A stretch of DNA of 64,000 bases from Mycobacterium syngnathidarum (GCF_001942625.1 NZ_MLCL01000023.1:1-64000); one strand, 5' to 3'. Counted from the stretch's first letter, positions 16,232-25,396 are shown. Numbers and translations: made by a program. Notes: generated from the sequence alone by a model not told the origin.

Positions 16232-16291
16232 ATAGTAACCGCATCGCCTACTGTATGGGCAACTGTATGGACAGGGAAGGTTGGAATCCAG

Positions 16292-17086
16292 GTGAGTGAC
16301 GGTTCGGTGACCACGTCTCGCGCGGACTCCATCCTGCGCATCACCTTCGACCGGCCGTCGCGGCGTAACGCGTTGAGCCACGAGATGATCGATGATCTGG
16401 TCGGCATCCTGACGGCGGCCGCCTCGGATGACTCGTTGCGGGCCATCGCCCTCACCGGGACCGGCGACAACTTCTGCACCGGAGCCGACTGGGTCGCCAC
16501 CAACGAAACAGGTCAGCGGCCCCGCACCGGCGATCTGGTCCGGCGGATCCCGCACACCGCACACCGCGTCATCGAACTGGTCGCCACCATCCAACTGCCG
16601 GTGGTGTGCGCGGTCCGCGGCTGGGCGGTGGGATTGGGCTGCAACCTGGCGCTGGCCGCCGATTTCACCATCGCCGACAGCGAGGCGACATTCTGGGAAC
16701 CGTTCATGAGCCGCGGGTTCACCCCAGACTCCGGCGCGACCTGGCTGCTGCCCCGCCTGGCCGGGGTGGCCCGGGCCAAGCGCATGCTGCTGCTCGGCGA
16801 AAAGGTCACGGGGTCCCAAGCCGCCGACTGGGGGTTGATCCACGACGCGGTTGCCGTCAACCAGTTCGATGAGGCAGTGGACTCCTTATTGGCCCGGCTG
16901 GCCGCCGGGCCGACCGTCGCGATCGGCCTCGCCAAACAGGCCATCGCCTACGGCCAGCACGCCACCCTGACCCAATCTCTCAACCAGGAGCTGTCCAACC
17001 TGGAAATCTCCTGCCGCACAGCCGATTTCAAGGAAGGCCTGGCCGCGTTCCGCGAACGACGCGATCCGGACTTCCAGGGTCGATGA
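16292..17086 (+). CDS. Crotonase family, PaaG/isomerase-like
   Basis: Encodes 264 residues from a GTG at 16292 (MSDGSVTTSRADSI) with GGGAAGG upstream; the open frame continues upstream through the operator and cannot be coding there. Motifs: GTGDNFCTGADW, RGWAVGLGCNLALAADF (Asn in place of the first hydratase Glu) and RGFTPDSGATWLLPRLAG. The PDSGxTWLLPR segment with Asp is that of 1,2-epoxyphenylacetyl-CoA isomerase and enoyl-CoA isomerases. Double-bond or ring isomerisation is therefore the likely reaction. It is the first gene of a long plus-strand operon. Confidence 0.83.
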   Translation: MSDGSVTTSRADSILRITFDRPSRRNALSHEMIDDLVGILTAAASDDSLRAIALTGTGDNFCTGADWVATNETGQRPRTGDLVRRIPHTAHRVIELVATIQLPVVCAVRGWAVGLGCNLALAADFTIADSEATFWEPFMSRGFTPDSGATWLLPRLAGVARAKRMLLLGEKVTGSQAADWGLIHDAVAVNQFDEAVDSLLARLAAGPTVAIGLAKQAIAYGQHATLTQSLNQELSNLEISCRTADFKEGLAAFRERRDPDFQGR

Positions 17087-17100
17087 ACCGAAGGAAACCC

Positions 17101-17916
17101 ATGACTGCGCCAGTCACGTACGACACCATCAAGTACGAGGTGGACGGCCACAAGGCCACCATCACCTTGAATCGGCCCGACGCGCTCAACGCACTGTCAC
17201 CACACATGATCACCGAGCTGCGCGCGGCCTATGACGAAGCCGAGAACGACGACAATGTCTGGCTGACGATCGTCACCGCCACCGGCCGCGCCTTCTGCAC
17301 CGGCGCCGATGTCAAGGAGATCCCCGGCGACGGAAAGGTCGTCAACGAGCGGCCCTACCTGTCCACTTACGAACAATGGGAAGCACCCCAGGAGGGCACC
17401 CCGCCGTTCCGGAGCATGGCCAAGCCCGTCGTGGTGGCCATCAACGGAATCTGTTGTGGGGCCGGTTTGGATTGGGTCACCACCGGTGACATCGTGATCG
17501 CCTCGGACAAGGCGACCTTCTTCGACCCGCACGTCAGCATCGGGCTGGTGGCGGCGCGCGAGATGGTCCGGTTGGCCCGCGCCCTTCCCCGCTCGGTGGC
17601 GCTGCGAATGGCGTTGATGGGCAAGCACGAGCGCATGACAGTTGAGCGTGCCTACGAACTCGGGCTGATCACCGAGATCGTCGAACACGACAAACTGTTG
17701 GAACGTGCCCACGAGATCGCCGACACGGTGTGCCTCAACGCCCCGCTGGCGGTGCGGGGGACGCGGCTGGCCATTCACAAGACCCTGGACCTGCCGTTGC
17801 ACGAGGGTGAGATCTTGGCCGAGACGTTCCGCGAGCGTGTGGTCCGCACCGAGGATGCGCTCGAAGGACCGCGGGCGTTCGTGGAGAAGCGCAAGCCCAA
17901 CTGGCAGGCGCGGTAA
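17101..17916 (+). CDS. Crotonase family protein with non-canonical active site (paralogue 1)
   Basis: Encodes 271 residues from an ATG preceded by GAAGGAAA; an alternative ATG at 17083 overlaps the previous stop. Motifs: ATGRAFCTGADVKEIPG and INGICCGAGLDWVTTGD, with Asp in place of the first Glu. FFDPHVSIGL occupies the second Glu region. The block RMALMGKHERMTVERAYELG is closely repeated in the next gene (RMALMGNDERVSAETALRIG), so the two are paralogues and may form a mixed complex. Reaction unknown. Confidence 0.82.
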   Translation: MTAPVTYDTIKYEVDGHKATITLNRPDALNALSPHMITELRAAYDEAENDDNVWLTIVTATGRAFCTGADVKEIPGDGKVVNERPYLSTYEQWEAPQEGTPPFRSMAKPVVVAINGICCGAGLDWVTTGDIVIASDKATFFDPHVSIGLVAAREMVRLARALPRSVALRMALMGKHERMTVERAYELGLITEIVEHDKLLERAHEIADTVCLNAPLAVRGTRLAIHKTLDLPLHEGEILAETFRERVVRTEDALEGPRAFVEKRKPNWQAR

Positions 17917-17918
17917 TC

Positions 17919-18692
17919 GTGGAAACCATCCTCCTCGACTTCGACCACGAGTCACGGGTCGCCACGGTCACGCTGAACCGTCCGGAAGCGCTGAACTCGT
18001 TCAACCGCGCGATGTGCAACGAGATGCGCGATGCCTGGCACGCCATCAAGGATGACGAGGGCATCAACGCCGTGGTGTTACGGGCAGCGGGCGACCGGGC
18101 GTTCAGCGCCGGGCTGGATGTGAAGTCCAGCTACGGGCAGCCCGAGATCGTCTGGAACCATGAGGATCCCGGTGAACTGCTCAGCCCGAAGTGGCAGAAG
18201 ATGTGGAAGCCGGTGGTGTGCGCGGTGCAGGGGATGTGCACGGCCGGTGCGCTCTATTTCGTCAACGAGGCCGACGTGGTGATCTGCTCGCAGGAGGCCA
18301 CGTTCTTCGATTCCCACGTCAGCGCCGGGTTGGTGTCGGCGTTGGAGCCGATCGGCCTGATGCGGCGGGTCGGGCTCGGCGATACCTTGCGGATGGCGTT
18401 GATGGGCAATGACGAACGCGTCAGCGCCGAAACCGCACTGCGGATCGGACTCGTCACCGAGGTGGTGGCCCGCGACGACTTGTGGGGCCGCGCAAGCGAG
18501 ATCGCCACCACCATCGCCGCGAAACCGCCGACCGCCACGCAGGGGACCGTGAAGGCGATCTGGGAGTCTCTGGACAAGCCGTATCGCGCCGCCATGGACC
18601 AGGGCCTCATCTACACCCGGCTGGGCAATCCGATCGCCAAGGCCGAGCTGGCCGCGCGCCCCCTACCCAAGACAACACCCCGGATCCGCTGA
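17919..18692 (+). CDS. Crotonase family protein with non-canonical active site (paralogue 2)
   Basis: Encodes 257 residues from a GTG 2 bp after the previous gene. The oxyanion loop is GDRAFSAGLDVKSS; the helix segment is VQGMCTAGALYFVNEAD, with neither hydratase Glu. FFDSHVSAGLVSALEPIG parallels the preceding paralogue. Its stop overlaps the ATG of the next synthetase (TGATG). Likely an isomerase, hydrolase or structural partner rather than a classical hydratase. Confidence 0.82.
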   Translation: METILLDFDHESRVATVTLNRPEALNSFNRAMCNEMRDAWHAIKDDEGINAVVLRAAGDRAFSAGLDVKSSYGQPEIVWNHEDPGELLSPKWQKMWKPVVCAVQGMCTAGALYFVNEADVVICSQEATFFDSHVSAGLVSALEPIGLMRRVGLGDTLRMALMGNDERVSAETALRIGLVTEVVARDDLWGRASEIATTIAAKPPTATQGTVKAIWESLDKPYRAAMDQGLIYTRLGNPIAKAELAARPLPKTTPRIR

Positions 18693-20140
18693 TGGCCCAC
18701 CCACTTTCACAGCGCATCGATGACGTCCTCGATCTGGACCCGACCGCGAAAGCCATTCAGTACGACGGCCAGTGGCACACCTGGACCCAGATCGCGACAT
18801 TGGCACGGCGCATCGGGGCGGTGTCTTCGGGCACCCGGGTCGGCATCATGTTGCGCAATCGACCGGTACATGTGGCGGCGCTGCTCGGGGTACTGGCCGC
18901 CGGCGGCACCGTCGTCGTGATCAACCCGTCCCGCGGCGACGAGCGCACCCGCACCGACATCGAAAGCCTCGGCCTGCCGGTGCTCATCGGGCTGGCCGAG
19001 GACATCGCCACCCTGGCGGCGCCCTCCCCCACGACGACGACCGTGACGATCCACGATCTCGACACCGAACCCGAGGTCAGCCCCGCCAAGAACCCGTCCG
19101 ACGATGCTGGTCGCCCGGGCGTCGCGGTGTGGATGCTGACCAGCGGCACCACCGGCCCACCCAAGCGCGTGGACCTCACCTACGACATGCTGGCCCGCAG
19201 CGTGATCGGGCGTGCCCCCGAAAACTCCCCGGCACCAACTGAATTACGTCGCGGCGTGGCGATCGTCAACTCGCCGCTGGTACACGTCGGCGGCGTGTTC
19301 CGAGTGTTGTTGTGCATCGCCGAGGCCCGGCCCTTCGTACTGCTCCCCAAGTTCGACCTGACCCGCTGGGCCGATGCCGTGCGCGAACACCAGCCACGCG
19401 CCGTATCACTGGTCCCGGCTGCCCTGCGGATGGTGCTGCACTCCGACCTCACCCGCGATGACCTCGCCGGTGTCCGTGCGGTCACCTCCGGCACCGCACC
19501 GCTGTCCGCTGACGATGCCGACGCCTTCGCCGAGAAGTTCGGCATCCCGGTGCTGACATCCTATGCCGCGACCGAGTTCGGCGGCGGGGTGGCCGGCTGG
19601 ACGCTGGCCGATCATCAGAAGTACTGGAAAGCCAAGCGCGGCAGTGTGGGCCGAGCCAACCCCGGAGCCCGGCTGCGGGTGGTCGATGAGGGCGGCAGTG
19701 AGCTGGGCCCGGACGAGAAGGGCTTGTTGGAGGTCAAGCCGGCGCAATTCGATGCCGACGCGGACTGGCTGCGCACCACAGATCTGGCGCGCATCGACGC
19801 CGACGGATTCGTCTGGATCCTCGGCCGTGCCGACCAGGCCATCATCCGCGGCGGATTCAAGGTGATGCCCGACGATGTCCGTACCGCTCTGGAGAGCCAC
19901 CCCGCGGTGCGCGGTGCGGCCGTGATCGGCATGCCCGATGAGCGATTGGGCGAGACACCGGTGGCGATGGTGGAGCTGCACGACGCCGCCACCATCGAGG
20001 GTCTGCTTGAGTACCTGGGCGGCCGGCTGGCCCGTTACGAGATCCCCACTGACATCGCTCTTGTCGAGACGATTCCGCGAACGCCATCGGGGAAAGCCGA
20101 TCTCGGCGCCGTACGGGACCACTTCGCGTCGCGTGTCTGA
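18692..20140 (+). CDS. Acyl-CoA synthetase (FadD-like), first of three in tandem
   Basis: Encodes 482 residues, from an ATG overlapping the previous stop. AMP-binding motifs: WMLTSGTTGPPKRVDLTYD (P-loop, Arg after Lys instead of Gly), SYAATEFGGG, LRTTDLARIDADGFVWILGRADQ, and the C-terminal TPSGKADLG with the adenylation Lys. It is short for a FadD and lacks the long N-terminal part of fatty acyl-AMP ligases. It overlaps the next synthetase by 8 bp. The closest relative in the window is the synthetase at 32652, which shares the TSGTTGPPKR loop and the ATEF motif. Confidence 0.85.
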   Translation: MAHPLSQRIDDVLDLDPTAKAIQYDGQWHTWTQIATLARRIGAVSSGTRVGIMLRNRPVHVAALLGVLAAGGTVVVINPSRGDERTRTDIESLGLPVLIGLAEDIATLAAPSPTTTTVTIHDLDTEPEVSPAKNPSDDAGRPGVAVWMLTSGTTGPPKRVDLTYDMLARSVIGRAPENSPAPTELRRGVAIVNSPLVHVGGVFRVLLCIAEARPFVLLPKFDLTRWADAVREHQPRAVSLVPAALRMVLHSDLTRDDLAGVRAVTSGTAPLSADDADAFAEKFGIPVLTSYAATEFGGGVAGWTLADHQKYWKAKRGSVGRANPGARLRVVDEGGSELGPDEKGLLEVKPAQFDADADWLRTTDLARIDADGFVWILGRADQAIIRGGFKVMPDDVRTALESHPAVRGAAVIGMPDERLGETPVAMVELHDAATIEGLLEYLGGRLARYEIPTDIALVETIPRTPSGKADLGAVRDHFASRV

Positions 20141-21569
20141 CACTGTCGCAGGACTGCTGCGCGGGTGCACCGACCGCCCGCTGTTGATCTGCGACGACCG
20201 GCGGATCAGCTACCCCGAGGCACAGCGCCGCTCCGCCGAGGTGGCCGGCGGCCTGCTCGCGCTCGGTGCCGGCAAGGGCACACACGTCGGTCTGCTCTAT
20301 CCCAACGGTGTCGACTTCGTGGTGGGGATGTTGGCGGCCGCTCGCATAGGCGCGGTGGTCGTGCCGTATTCCACCTTCCTGACCACGGCCGAGCTGGCGA
20401 CCCAGCTGCGCGACAGCGATACCGCGATCCTGCTGTCGGCCCGCGGTTTCCGCAATCACGACTATGAGGAACGGCTGGCGGGGATCGACACACCGTGCCT
20501 TCAGCATGTGCTGTTCGACATGCCACGCGCTGACGTCCCGAACCTGGCCGGATTCGAAGACGATGTGGATGGCTGTGATCCGCTGGCGGTCATCTACACG
20601 TCAGGATCCACCGGCTCCCCCAAAGGCGTGGTTCACACTCACGCATCGCTGATCGGACATCAGCGCAATCTCAACGAGATCCGCGGGCTCACGGCCACTG
20701 ACCGATTGTTCTGCAATTCGCCGTTCTTCTGGATCGGCGGTTTCGCGTTCGGGCTGCTGGCCACGATCACCGCCGGGGCCACCCTGATCTGTTCGAACGC
20801 GACCGATGCGGGCGCTACCCTCGACCTCATCGAGACCGAGAAACCCACTATCACCAACGGTTTCGTCGCCGGCATCGCCCACCTGAGCAGTCATCCCAGC
20901 TATCCAGACCGGCAGTTCTCGGCACGGCGAGGCAACCTCTACCCCGTCATGGCCCCGGACTGCCGGCCCGCCGACCCGGAACTCCGGCACAACATGCTGG
21001 GGATGACCGAAACCGGAAGTGTCGTGCTGATCGATGCCGACGACGGTGATCAACCCGAGCATCGTCGCGGCAGTTATGGTCGGCCCGCCCCCGGATTCGA
21101 GACGAAAGTGCCGGCCTCAGGCGAGCTGTGCGTGCGCGGGCCTTATCTGATGCAGGGCTACTACGGGCGCAACCGCGAGGAGTGCTTCGACGCCGACGGC
21201 TGGTTTCACACCGGCGATCTCGTCCGCGTCGATGACGACGGCTACGTCTACTTTCTCGGCCGGGCGGGCGCGATGATCAAAACCTCGGGCGCCAACGTCA
21301 CTCCCGATGAGGTCGAGAAAGCGCTGGCGACACTGGGAATCACCGCGCATGTGCTCGGCCTGCCCGACGCGACTCGCGGGCAGATCGTGGCGGCGATCAT
21401 CGTCACCGACGACTCCGTCGACATCGATGCGGTGCGCGGCCAACTGCGGGGCACGCTGTCGGCATACAAGGTGCCGCGGGCATTCACGGTGTGCCGCCCG
21501 GCCGATCTGCCGACACTCTCCAGCGGCAAGCTGGACATTCCGGGTCTACGTGGGCTGTTCGATGCCTGA
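20133..21569 (+). CDS. Acyl-CoA synthetase (FadD-like), second of three
   Basis: Encodes 478 residues from a GTG inside the end of the previous gene (MSDTVAGLLRGCTDRP). P-loop VIYTSGSTGSPKGVVHTH; FFWIGGFAFGLLATI; LGMTETGSV; FHTGDLVRVDDDGYVYFLGRA; C-terminal LPTLSSGKLDIPG with the adenylation Lys. The FFW[IV]GGF segment is shared with the third synthetase, so these two are recent paralogues compared with the first. The start rests on overlap and homology. Confidence 0.85.
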   Translation: MSDTVAGLLRGCTDRPLLICDDRRISYPEAQRRSAEVAGGLLALGAGKGTHVGLLYPNGVDFVVGMLAAARIGAVVVPYSTFLTTAELATQLRDSDTAILLSARGFRNHDYEERLAGIDTPCLQHVLFDMPRADVPNLAGFEDDVDGCDPLAVIYTSGSTGSPKGVVHTHASLIGHQRNLNEIRGLTATDRLFCNSPFFWIGGFAFGLLATITAGATLICSNATDAGATLDLIETEKPTITNGFVAGIAHLSSHPSYPDRQFSARRGNLYPVMAPDCRPADPELRHNMLGMTETGSVVLIDADDGDQPEHRRGSYGRPAPGFETKVPASGELCVRGPYLMQGYYGRNREECFDADGWFHTGDLVRVDDDGYVYFLGRAGAMIKTSGANVTPDEVEKALATLGITAHVLGLPDATRGQIVAAIIVTDDSVDIDAVRGQLRGTLSAYKVPRAFTVCRPADLPTLSSGKLDIPGLRGLFDA

Positions 21570-23052
21570 CACGATCGACGCGCTGGTGCGCGCTCATTCG
21601 TCATCCACAAAGTCTGCGGTGGTGGACCCCGAATCGCGGATCTCCTACGCCGAACTCGACTCCGGAACCGCCGAACTGGCCGCCGGGTTCATCGCCGCAG
21701 GTGTCACCAAGGGGTCCCGGGTAGGGCTCCTGATGCCCAACGGGGTGGACTGGGTGCGGATCGCGATCGCCCTGACGCGGATCGGCGCTGTCCTGGTCCC
21801 GCTGAGCACATTGCTGCGCCCGGGTGAATTGACCGCGCAATTGCGGATGGCGTCGGTGCAGTTCCTGATCGCGGTGGAGGAATTCCGGGGCCATCGATAT
21901 CCGGTGGACCAGGATCAGCTACCCGCGCTGTGCGGAATCTGGACCGCCGAGCAGGCGCTGAGCTCAATCGGGCCTCGCGGCGCGGCGGATGCGCTGGCCG
22001 CCTGCGTGCGCGAAGGCGACCCGTTGGTGATCATGTTCACCTCAGGAAGCAGCGGGCCACCGAAGGGGACCATTCATTCGCACCGAAATGCCCTGGGCGC
22101 CGTGCGCTCTGGTCTCGAGGCTCGATGCATCACCGGCGAGACCCGGCTGTATCTGCCCATGCCGTTCTTCTGGGTGGGCGGTTTCGGTGCGGGCATCCTG
22201 TCGGCCCTGCTGGCCGGGGCCACCCTGGTGACCGAACCCGTCCCCCGGCCGGAGTCCACACTCGAACTCCTCGAACGCGAACAGGTCACGCTGTTCCGGG
22301 GCTGGCCCGAGCAGGCCGAGGCGCTGGCCCGTCACGCCGGAACCGCGGATGTCAGCGCGTTGCGGCCGGGAAGTCTGGAAGCACTCTTGCCGGAAGGGAT
22401 GCGGTCACGGCCCGGGGCCCGAGCGTCGCTGTTGGGGATGACCGAATCGTTCGGTCCGTACTGCGGATTCCGGGCCGACACCGACATGCCCGAATCGGCG
22501 TGGGGCAGCTGCGGTCAACCCTTCGACGGGATGGACGTGCGCATCGCCGACATCGAAACCGGGCAGCCGTTGCCGCGCGGCGAAACCGGGTCGATCCAGA
22601 TCCGTGGCCCGCACGTGATGCGGGGTATCTGCCGGCGCAGCCGAGAAGACGTCTTCACCGCAGACGGCTACTACCCGACCGGGGATCTGGGCTACCTCGA
22701 TTCCGACGGGTTCCTGTTCTACCGCGGCAGATCCGACGACATGGTCAAGGTCCGCGGTGCGACGGTATATCCGAGCGAGGTGCAACGGGCGCTGCGTTCC
22801 GTGCCCGGAGTCCGTGCGGCCTATGTGGTCAATGTTCCTGACGGCCAGGCCAATCGGATCGGTGCGGCCGTGCTGGGAGCTGGGCTCTCGGTGGAGTCAC
22901 TGCAAAGCGCCACCCGCGCGGTCCTCAGCTCGTTCAAGGTGCCCACGGTGTGGCTGCTCCTCGATGACGAGGATGACGTCCCGCGCGGAAGCACCGGGAA
23001 AGTCGACATCGCCACACTGCGAGCCATGTTGAGGGAGGGTGTTCACCGATGA
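21562..23052 (+). CDS. Acyl-CoA synthetase (FadD-like), third of three
   Basis: Encodes 496 residues from an ATG overlapping the previous gene by 8 bp. P-loop VIMFTSGSSGPPKGTIHSH; FFWVGGFGAGILSALLAGA; LGMTESFGPYCG; YPTGDLGYLDSDGFLFYRGRSDD; C-terminal PRGSTGKVDIATL with the adenylation Lys. It overlaps the alcohol dehydrogenase gene by 4 bp. Three synthetases in one operon suggest activation of several related acids, or of successive free-acid intermediates. Confidence 0.85.
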   Translation: MPDTIDALVRAHSSSTKSAVVDPESRISYAELDSGTAELAAGFIAAGVTKGSRVGLLMPNGVDWVRIAIALTRIGAVLVPLSTLLRPGELTAQLRMASVQFLIAVEEFRGHRYPVDQDQLPALCGIWTAEQALSSIGPRGAADALAACVREGDPLVIMFTSGSSGPPKGTIHSHRNALGAVRSGLEARCITGETRLYLPMPFFWVGGFGAGILSALLAGATLVTEPVPRPESTLELLEREQVTLFRGWPEQAEALARHAGTADVSALRPGSLEALLPEGMRSRPGARASLLGMTESFGPYCGFRADTDMPESAWGSCGQPFDGMDVRIADIETGQPLPRGETGSIQIRGPHVMRGICRRSREDVFTADGYYPTGDLGYLDSDGFLFYRGRSDDMVKVRGATVYPSEVQRALRSVPGVRAAYVVNVPDGQANRIGAAVLGAGLSVESLQSATRAVLSSFKVPTVWLLLDDEDDVPRGSTGKVDIATLRAMLREGVHR

Positions 23053-24176
23053 AAACCAAAGGTGCCCTGGTATGGGACTTTGGTCAACCGTGGTCGATCG
23101 AGGAGATCGAGATCGGTGACCCACGCAAGGGCGAGGTCAAGGTAGCGCTGGAAACCGCAGGGTTGTGTCACTCCGACCATCATCTGATGACCGGCGACAT
23201 TCCGATGGCCGACTTCCCCATTCTGGGCGGCCACGAGGGTGCCGGGGTGATCGTCGAGGCCGGGCCGGACACCGAAGGTCTCGAAGTCGGGGATCACGTG
23301 GTGATGTCGTTCATCCCGTCCTGCGGTAGCTGCCCGGCCTGCCAGACCGGCCTGCGCAATCTCTGTGACCTCGGCATGGGCCTCCTCGCCGGCGCATCGG
23401 TTTCCGACGGCTCGTTCCGGGTACAGGCCAAGGGACAGAACGTGATTCCCATGTCCCTCCTCGGCACTTTCTCGCCCTACGTAGTGGTGCATCGGACGTC
23501 GGTGGTGAAGATAGACCCGACGATTCCCTTCGAGGTGGCGTGCCTCGTCGGCTGCGGGGTGACCACCGGATATGGCTCGGCCGTGCGCAGCGCCGAGATC
23601 CGGCCCGGTGACGATGTGGCGATCGTCGGCATCGGCGGCGTCGGCACCGCGGCCCTGCAAGGTGCAGCCATCGCCGGAGCCAGGCGCATCTTTGCGGTGG
23701 ACCCGGTCGAATGGAAGCGTGAACAGGCGCTCAAGTTCGGGGCGCGCGAGGCCTATCCCGACGTGGCTACCGCCTTGGCCGGAGTGGCCGCAGCGACCGG
23801 TGGTCGCATGTGCCGCAAGGTCATCGTCACGGTCGGGCGTGCCGAAGGCCGCGACGTGGAGTCATGGATGCAGCTCACCGCCAAGGGCGGGACCTGCGTA
23901 CTGACGGCCATGGGCAACGTGACCGACTCCGAGACGAAGCTCAACCTGGCCGGCTTGACCTTGCTGCAGAAGAGCCTGCAAGGGAGTCTGTTCGGGGGCG
24001 GCAACCCTCAGTTCGACATCCCCGAACTGCTCACCTTGTATCAGCTGGGCCAGCTGAATCTCGACGACATGGTCACCCGCGAATACCGGCTCGAACAGAT
24101 CAACGATGCGTACCGGGACATGTTGGAAGGACGTAACATCCGCGGCGTCATCCGCTACAGCGAGGCGGACCGATGA
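23049..24176 (+). CDS. Zinc alcohol dehydrogenase, NDMA-dependent (mycofactocin-associated) type
   Basis: Encodes 375 residues. Catalytic zinc ligands are Cys40 (GLCHSDHH), His62 (GGHEG) and Cys168 (VGCGV). The structural zinc site is Cys92, Cys95, Cys98 and Cys106. The Rossmann motif is GIGGVGTAAL. The N-terminus KTKGALVWDFGQPWSIEEIE and overall spacing match the NDMA-dependent ADH family, whose tightly bound NAD is recycled by mycofactocin in actinobacteria. It likely oxidises an alcohol intermediate. Start and stop overlap both neighbours by 4 bp. Confidence 0.87.
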   Translation: MKTKGALVWDFGQPWSIEEIEIGDPRKGEVKVALETAGLCHSDHHLMTGDIPMADFPILGGHEGAGVIVEAGPDTEGLEVGDHVVMSFIPSCGSCPACQTGLRNLCDLGMGLLAGASVSDGSFRVQAKGQNVIPMSLLGTFSPYVVVHRTSVVKIDPTIPFEVACLVGCGVTTGYGSAVRSAEIRPGDDVAIVGIGGVGTAALQGAAIAGARRIFAVDPVEWKREQALKFGAREAYPDVATALAGVAAATGGRMCRKVIVTVGRAEGRDVESWMQLTAKGGTCVLTAMGNVTDSETKLNLAGLTLLQKSLQGSLFGGGNPQFDIPELLTLYQLGQLNLDDMVTREYRLEQINDAYRDMLEGRNIRGVIRYSEADR

Positions 24177-24571
24177 CCACCAACATCTTCGAGTTGTTCG
24201 AGCTGATCGGATATCGGGACGCGCCGGGATCCGACGACGAGGCCGTGGTCGAACTGCCGGTGGCCCCGCAAGTGGTCAATACCAACGGCGGGTTGCAGGG
24301 CGGCCTGCTGGCCACCCTGGTCGACACCGCGGCGGGCAAGCTCGCCATGCGCGGGTTGCCGCCCGGCCACAGCGTGGTGACATCGGACCTCAACCTGCGC
24401 TATCTACGGCCGGTCACAGCCGGCGCCGCGCGGGCGGTCGCCCGCATCGTGCATACCGGCAAGCGGTCGATGGTCATCCAGGTCGACATCTTCACGGTCC
24501 CGGACAATGACCTGGCTGTCGTCGCCACGGTCAGCTTTGCGAAGATCCAAGCCAAGGAGGCAACGTCGTGA
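24173..24571 (+). CDS. Hot-dog thioesterase (PaaI-like)
   Basis: Encodes 132 residues. The hot-dog helix region reads NTNGGLQGGLLATLVDTAAG, where Asn and Gly-Gly precede the central helix as in PaaI-type acyl-CoA thioesterases. It continues SDLNLRYLRPV and ends with VATVSFAKIQ. It probably releases CoA from stalled or final thioesters. It is coupled by 4-bp overlaps on both sides. Confidence 0.82.
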   Translation: MTTNIFELFELIGYRDAPGSDDEAVVELPVAPQVVNTNGGLQGGLLATLVDTAAGKLAMRGLPPGHSVVTSDLNLRYLRPVTAGAARAVARIVHTGKRSMVIQVDIFTVPDNDLAVVATVSFAKIQAKEATS

Positions 24572-25395
24572 AGCTCGGACTATCCACACCCATCGTCATG
24601 CAGCATCCCGGTGAGTTCTCACCGTGGGAGGCTGACGCCGGTCCCGATGAACTGGCGTTGATCGCCGAGGCGGCAGACGATCTGGGGTTTCACCACCTCA
24701 CGTGTGCCGAGCACACCGGAATTCCTGCCTCCGCCGCCGGAGTGCGCGGGACGGTCTATTGGGATCCGCTGGCCACCTTGTCTTTCCTGGCGGCTCGGAC
24801 CCGCCGCATCCGGTTGACGACCGCCGTAGCGGTGCTCCCGTACCACCATCCCGTGGCGCTGGCGAAGAGCTACGGCACCCTCGACCGGCTCAGCGGTGGA
24901 CGCGTGATCCTCGGCGTCGGGGTCGGATCGCTCACCGAGGAATTCGAACTGCTAGGCGCCCCGTGGGAGGATCGTGGAGCGGCTGCCGACCGCGACATCG
25001 CCAAGTTGCGGGCCGCGTGGGGGCAGCCGGTGGTCGACGGCTTCGCCATCGAACCTCATGCCGCCACCACCGACCTCCCGGTCTGGGTGGGTGGGCGTAC
25101 CAAACGCTCGCTGCGCCGTGCCGTCGAACTTGGCACCGGCTGGATGCCGTTCAGCCTCTCGCCGGACACGATCACCGAATTCCTGGCCCGGCACGCATTG
25201 CCCGGGGATTTCGACGTCGTCCTCTCTCCCGGTGCGCCGCTGGATCCGTCAGGGGACGCAGACACCGTGCGCAAACGCCTGACCCGATTGCGCGACGCCG
25301 GAGCCACGATCGCCAACTGTTCGGTGCAGGCCCGCAATGCCGAGCATTTCTGCGATCAGCTGGCGGCCCTGAAGGCGATCGGCGAGGATCTGTGA
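24568..25395 (+). CDS. LLM-class F420-dependent oxidoreductase
   Basis: Encodes 275 residues from a GTG with AAGGAGG 8 bases upstream. It has the luciferase-like TIM barrel, opening MKLGLSTPIVMQHPGEF, followed by HHLTCAEHTGIP, TRRIRLTTAVAVLPYHHPV, LDRLSGGRVILGVGVGS and DLPVWVGGRTKRSLRRAVEL. These are typical F420-binding LLM signatures of mycobacteria. It may reduce or oxygenate a ring or double bond. It is the last gene of the plus-strand operon, 1 bp from the convergent CoA-transferase stop. Confidence 0.85.
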   Translation: MKLGLSTPIVMQHPGEFSPWEADAGPDELALIAEAADDLGFHHLTCAEHTGIPASAAGVRGTVYWDPLATLSFLAARTRRIRLTTAVAVLPYHHPVALAKSYGTLDRLSGGRVILGVGVGSLTEEFELLGAPWEDRGAAADRDIAKLRAAWGQPVVDGFAIEPHAATTDLPVWVGGRTKRSLRRAVELGTGWMPFSLSPDTITEFLARHALPGDFDVVLSPGAPLDPSGDADTVRKRLTRLRDAGATIANCSVQARNAEHFCDQLAALKAIGEDL

Positions 25396-25396
25396 T

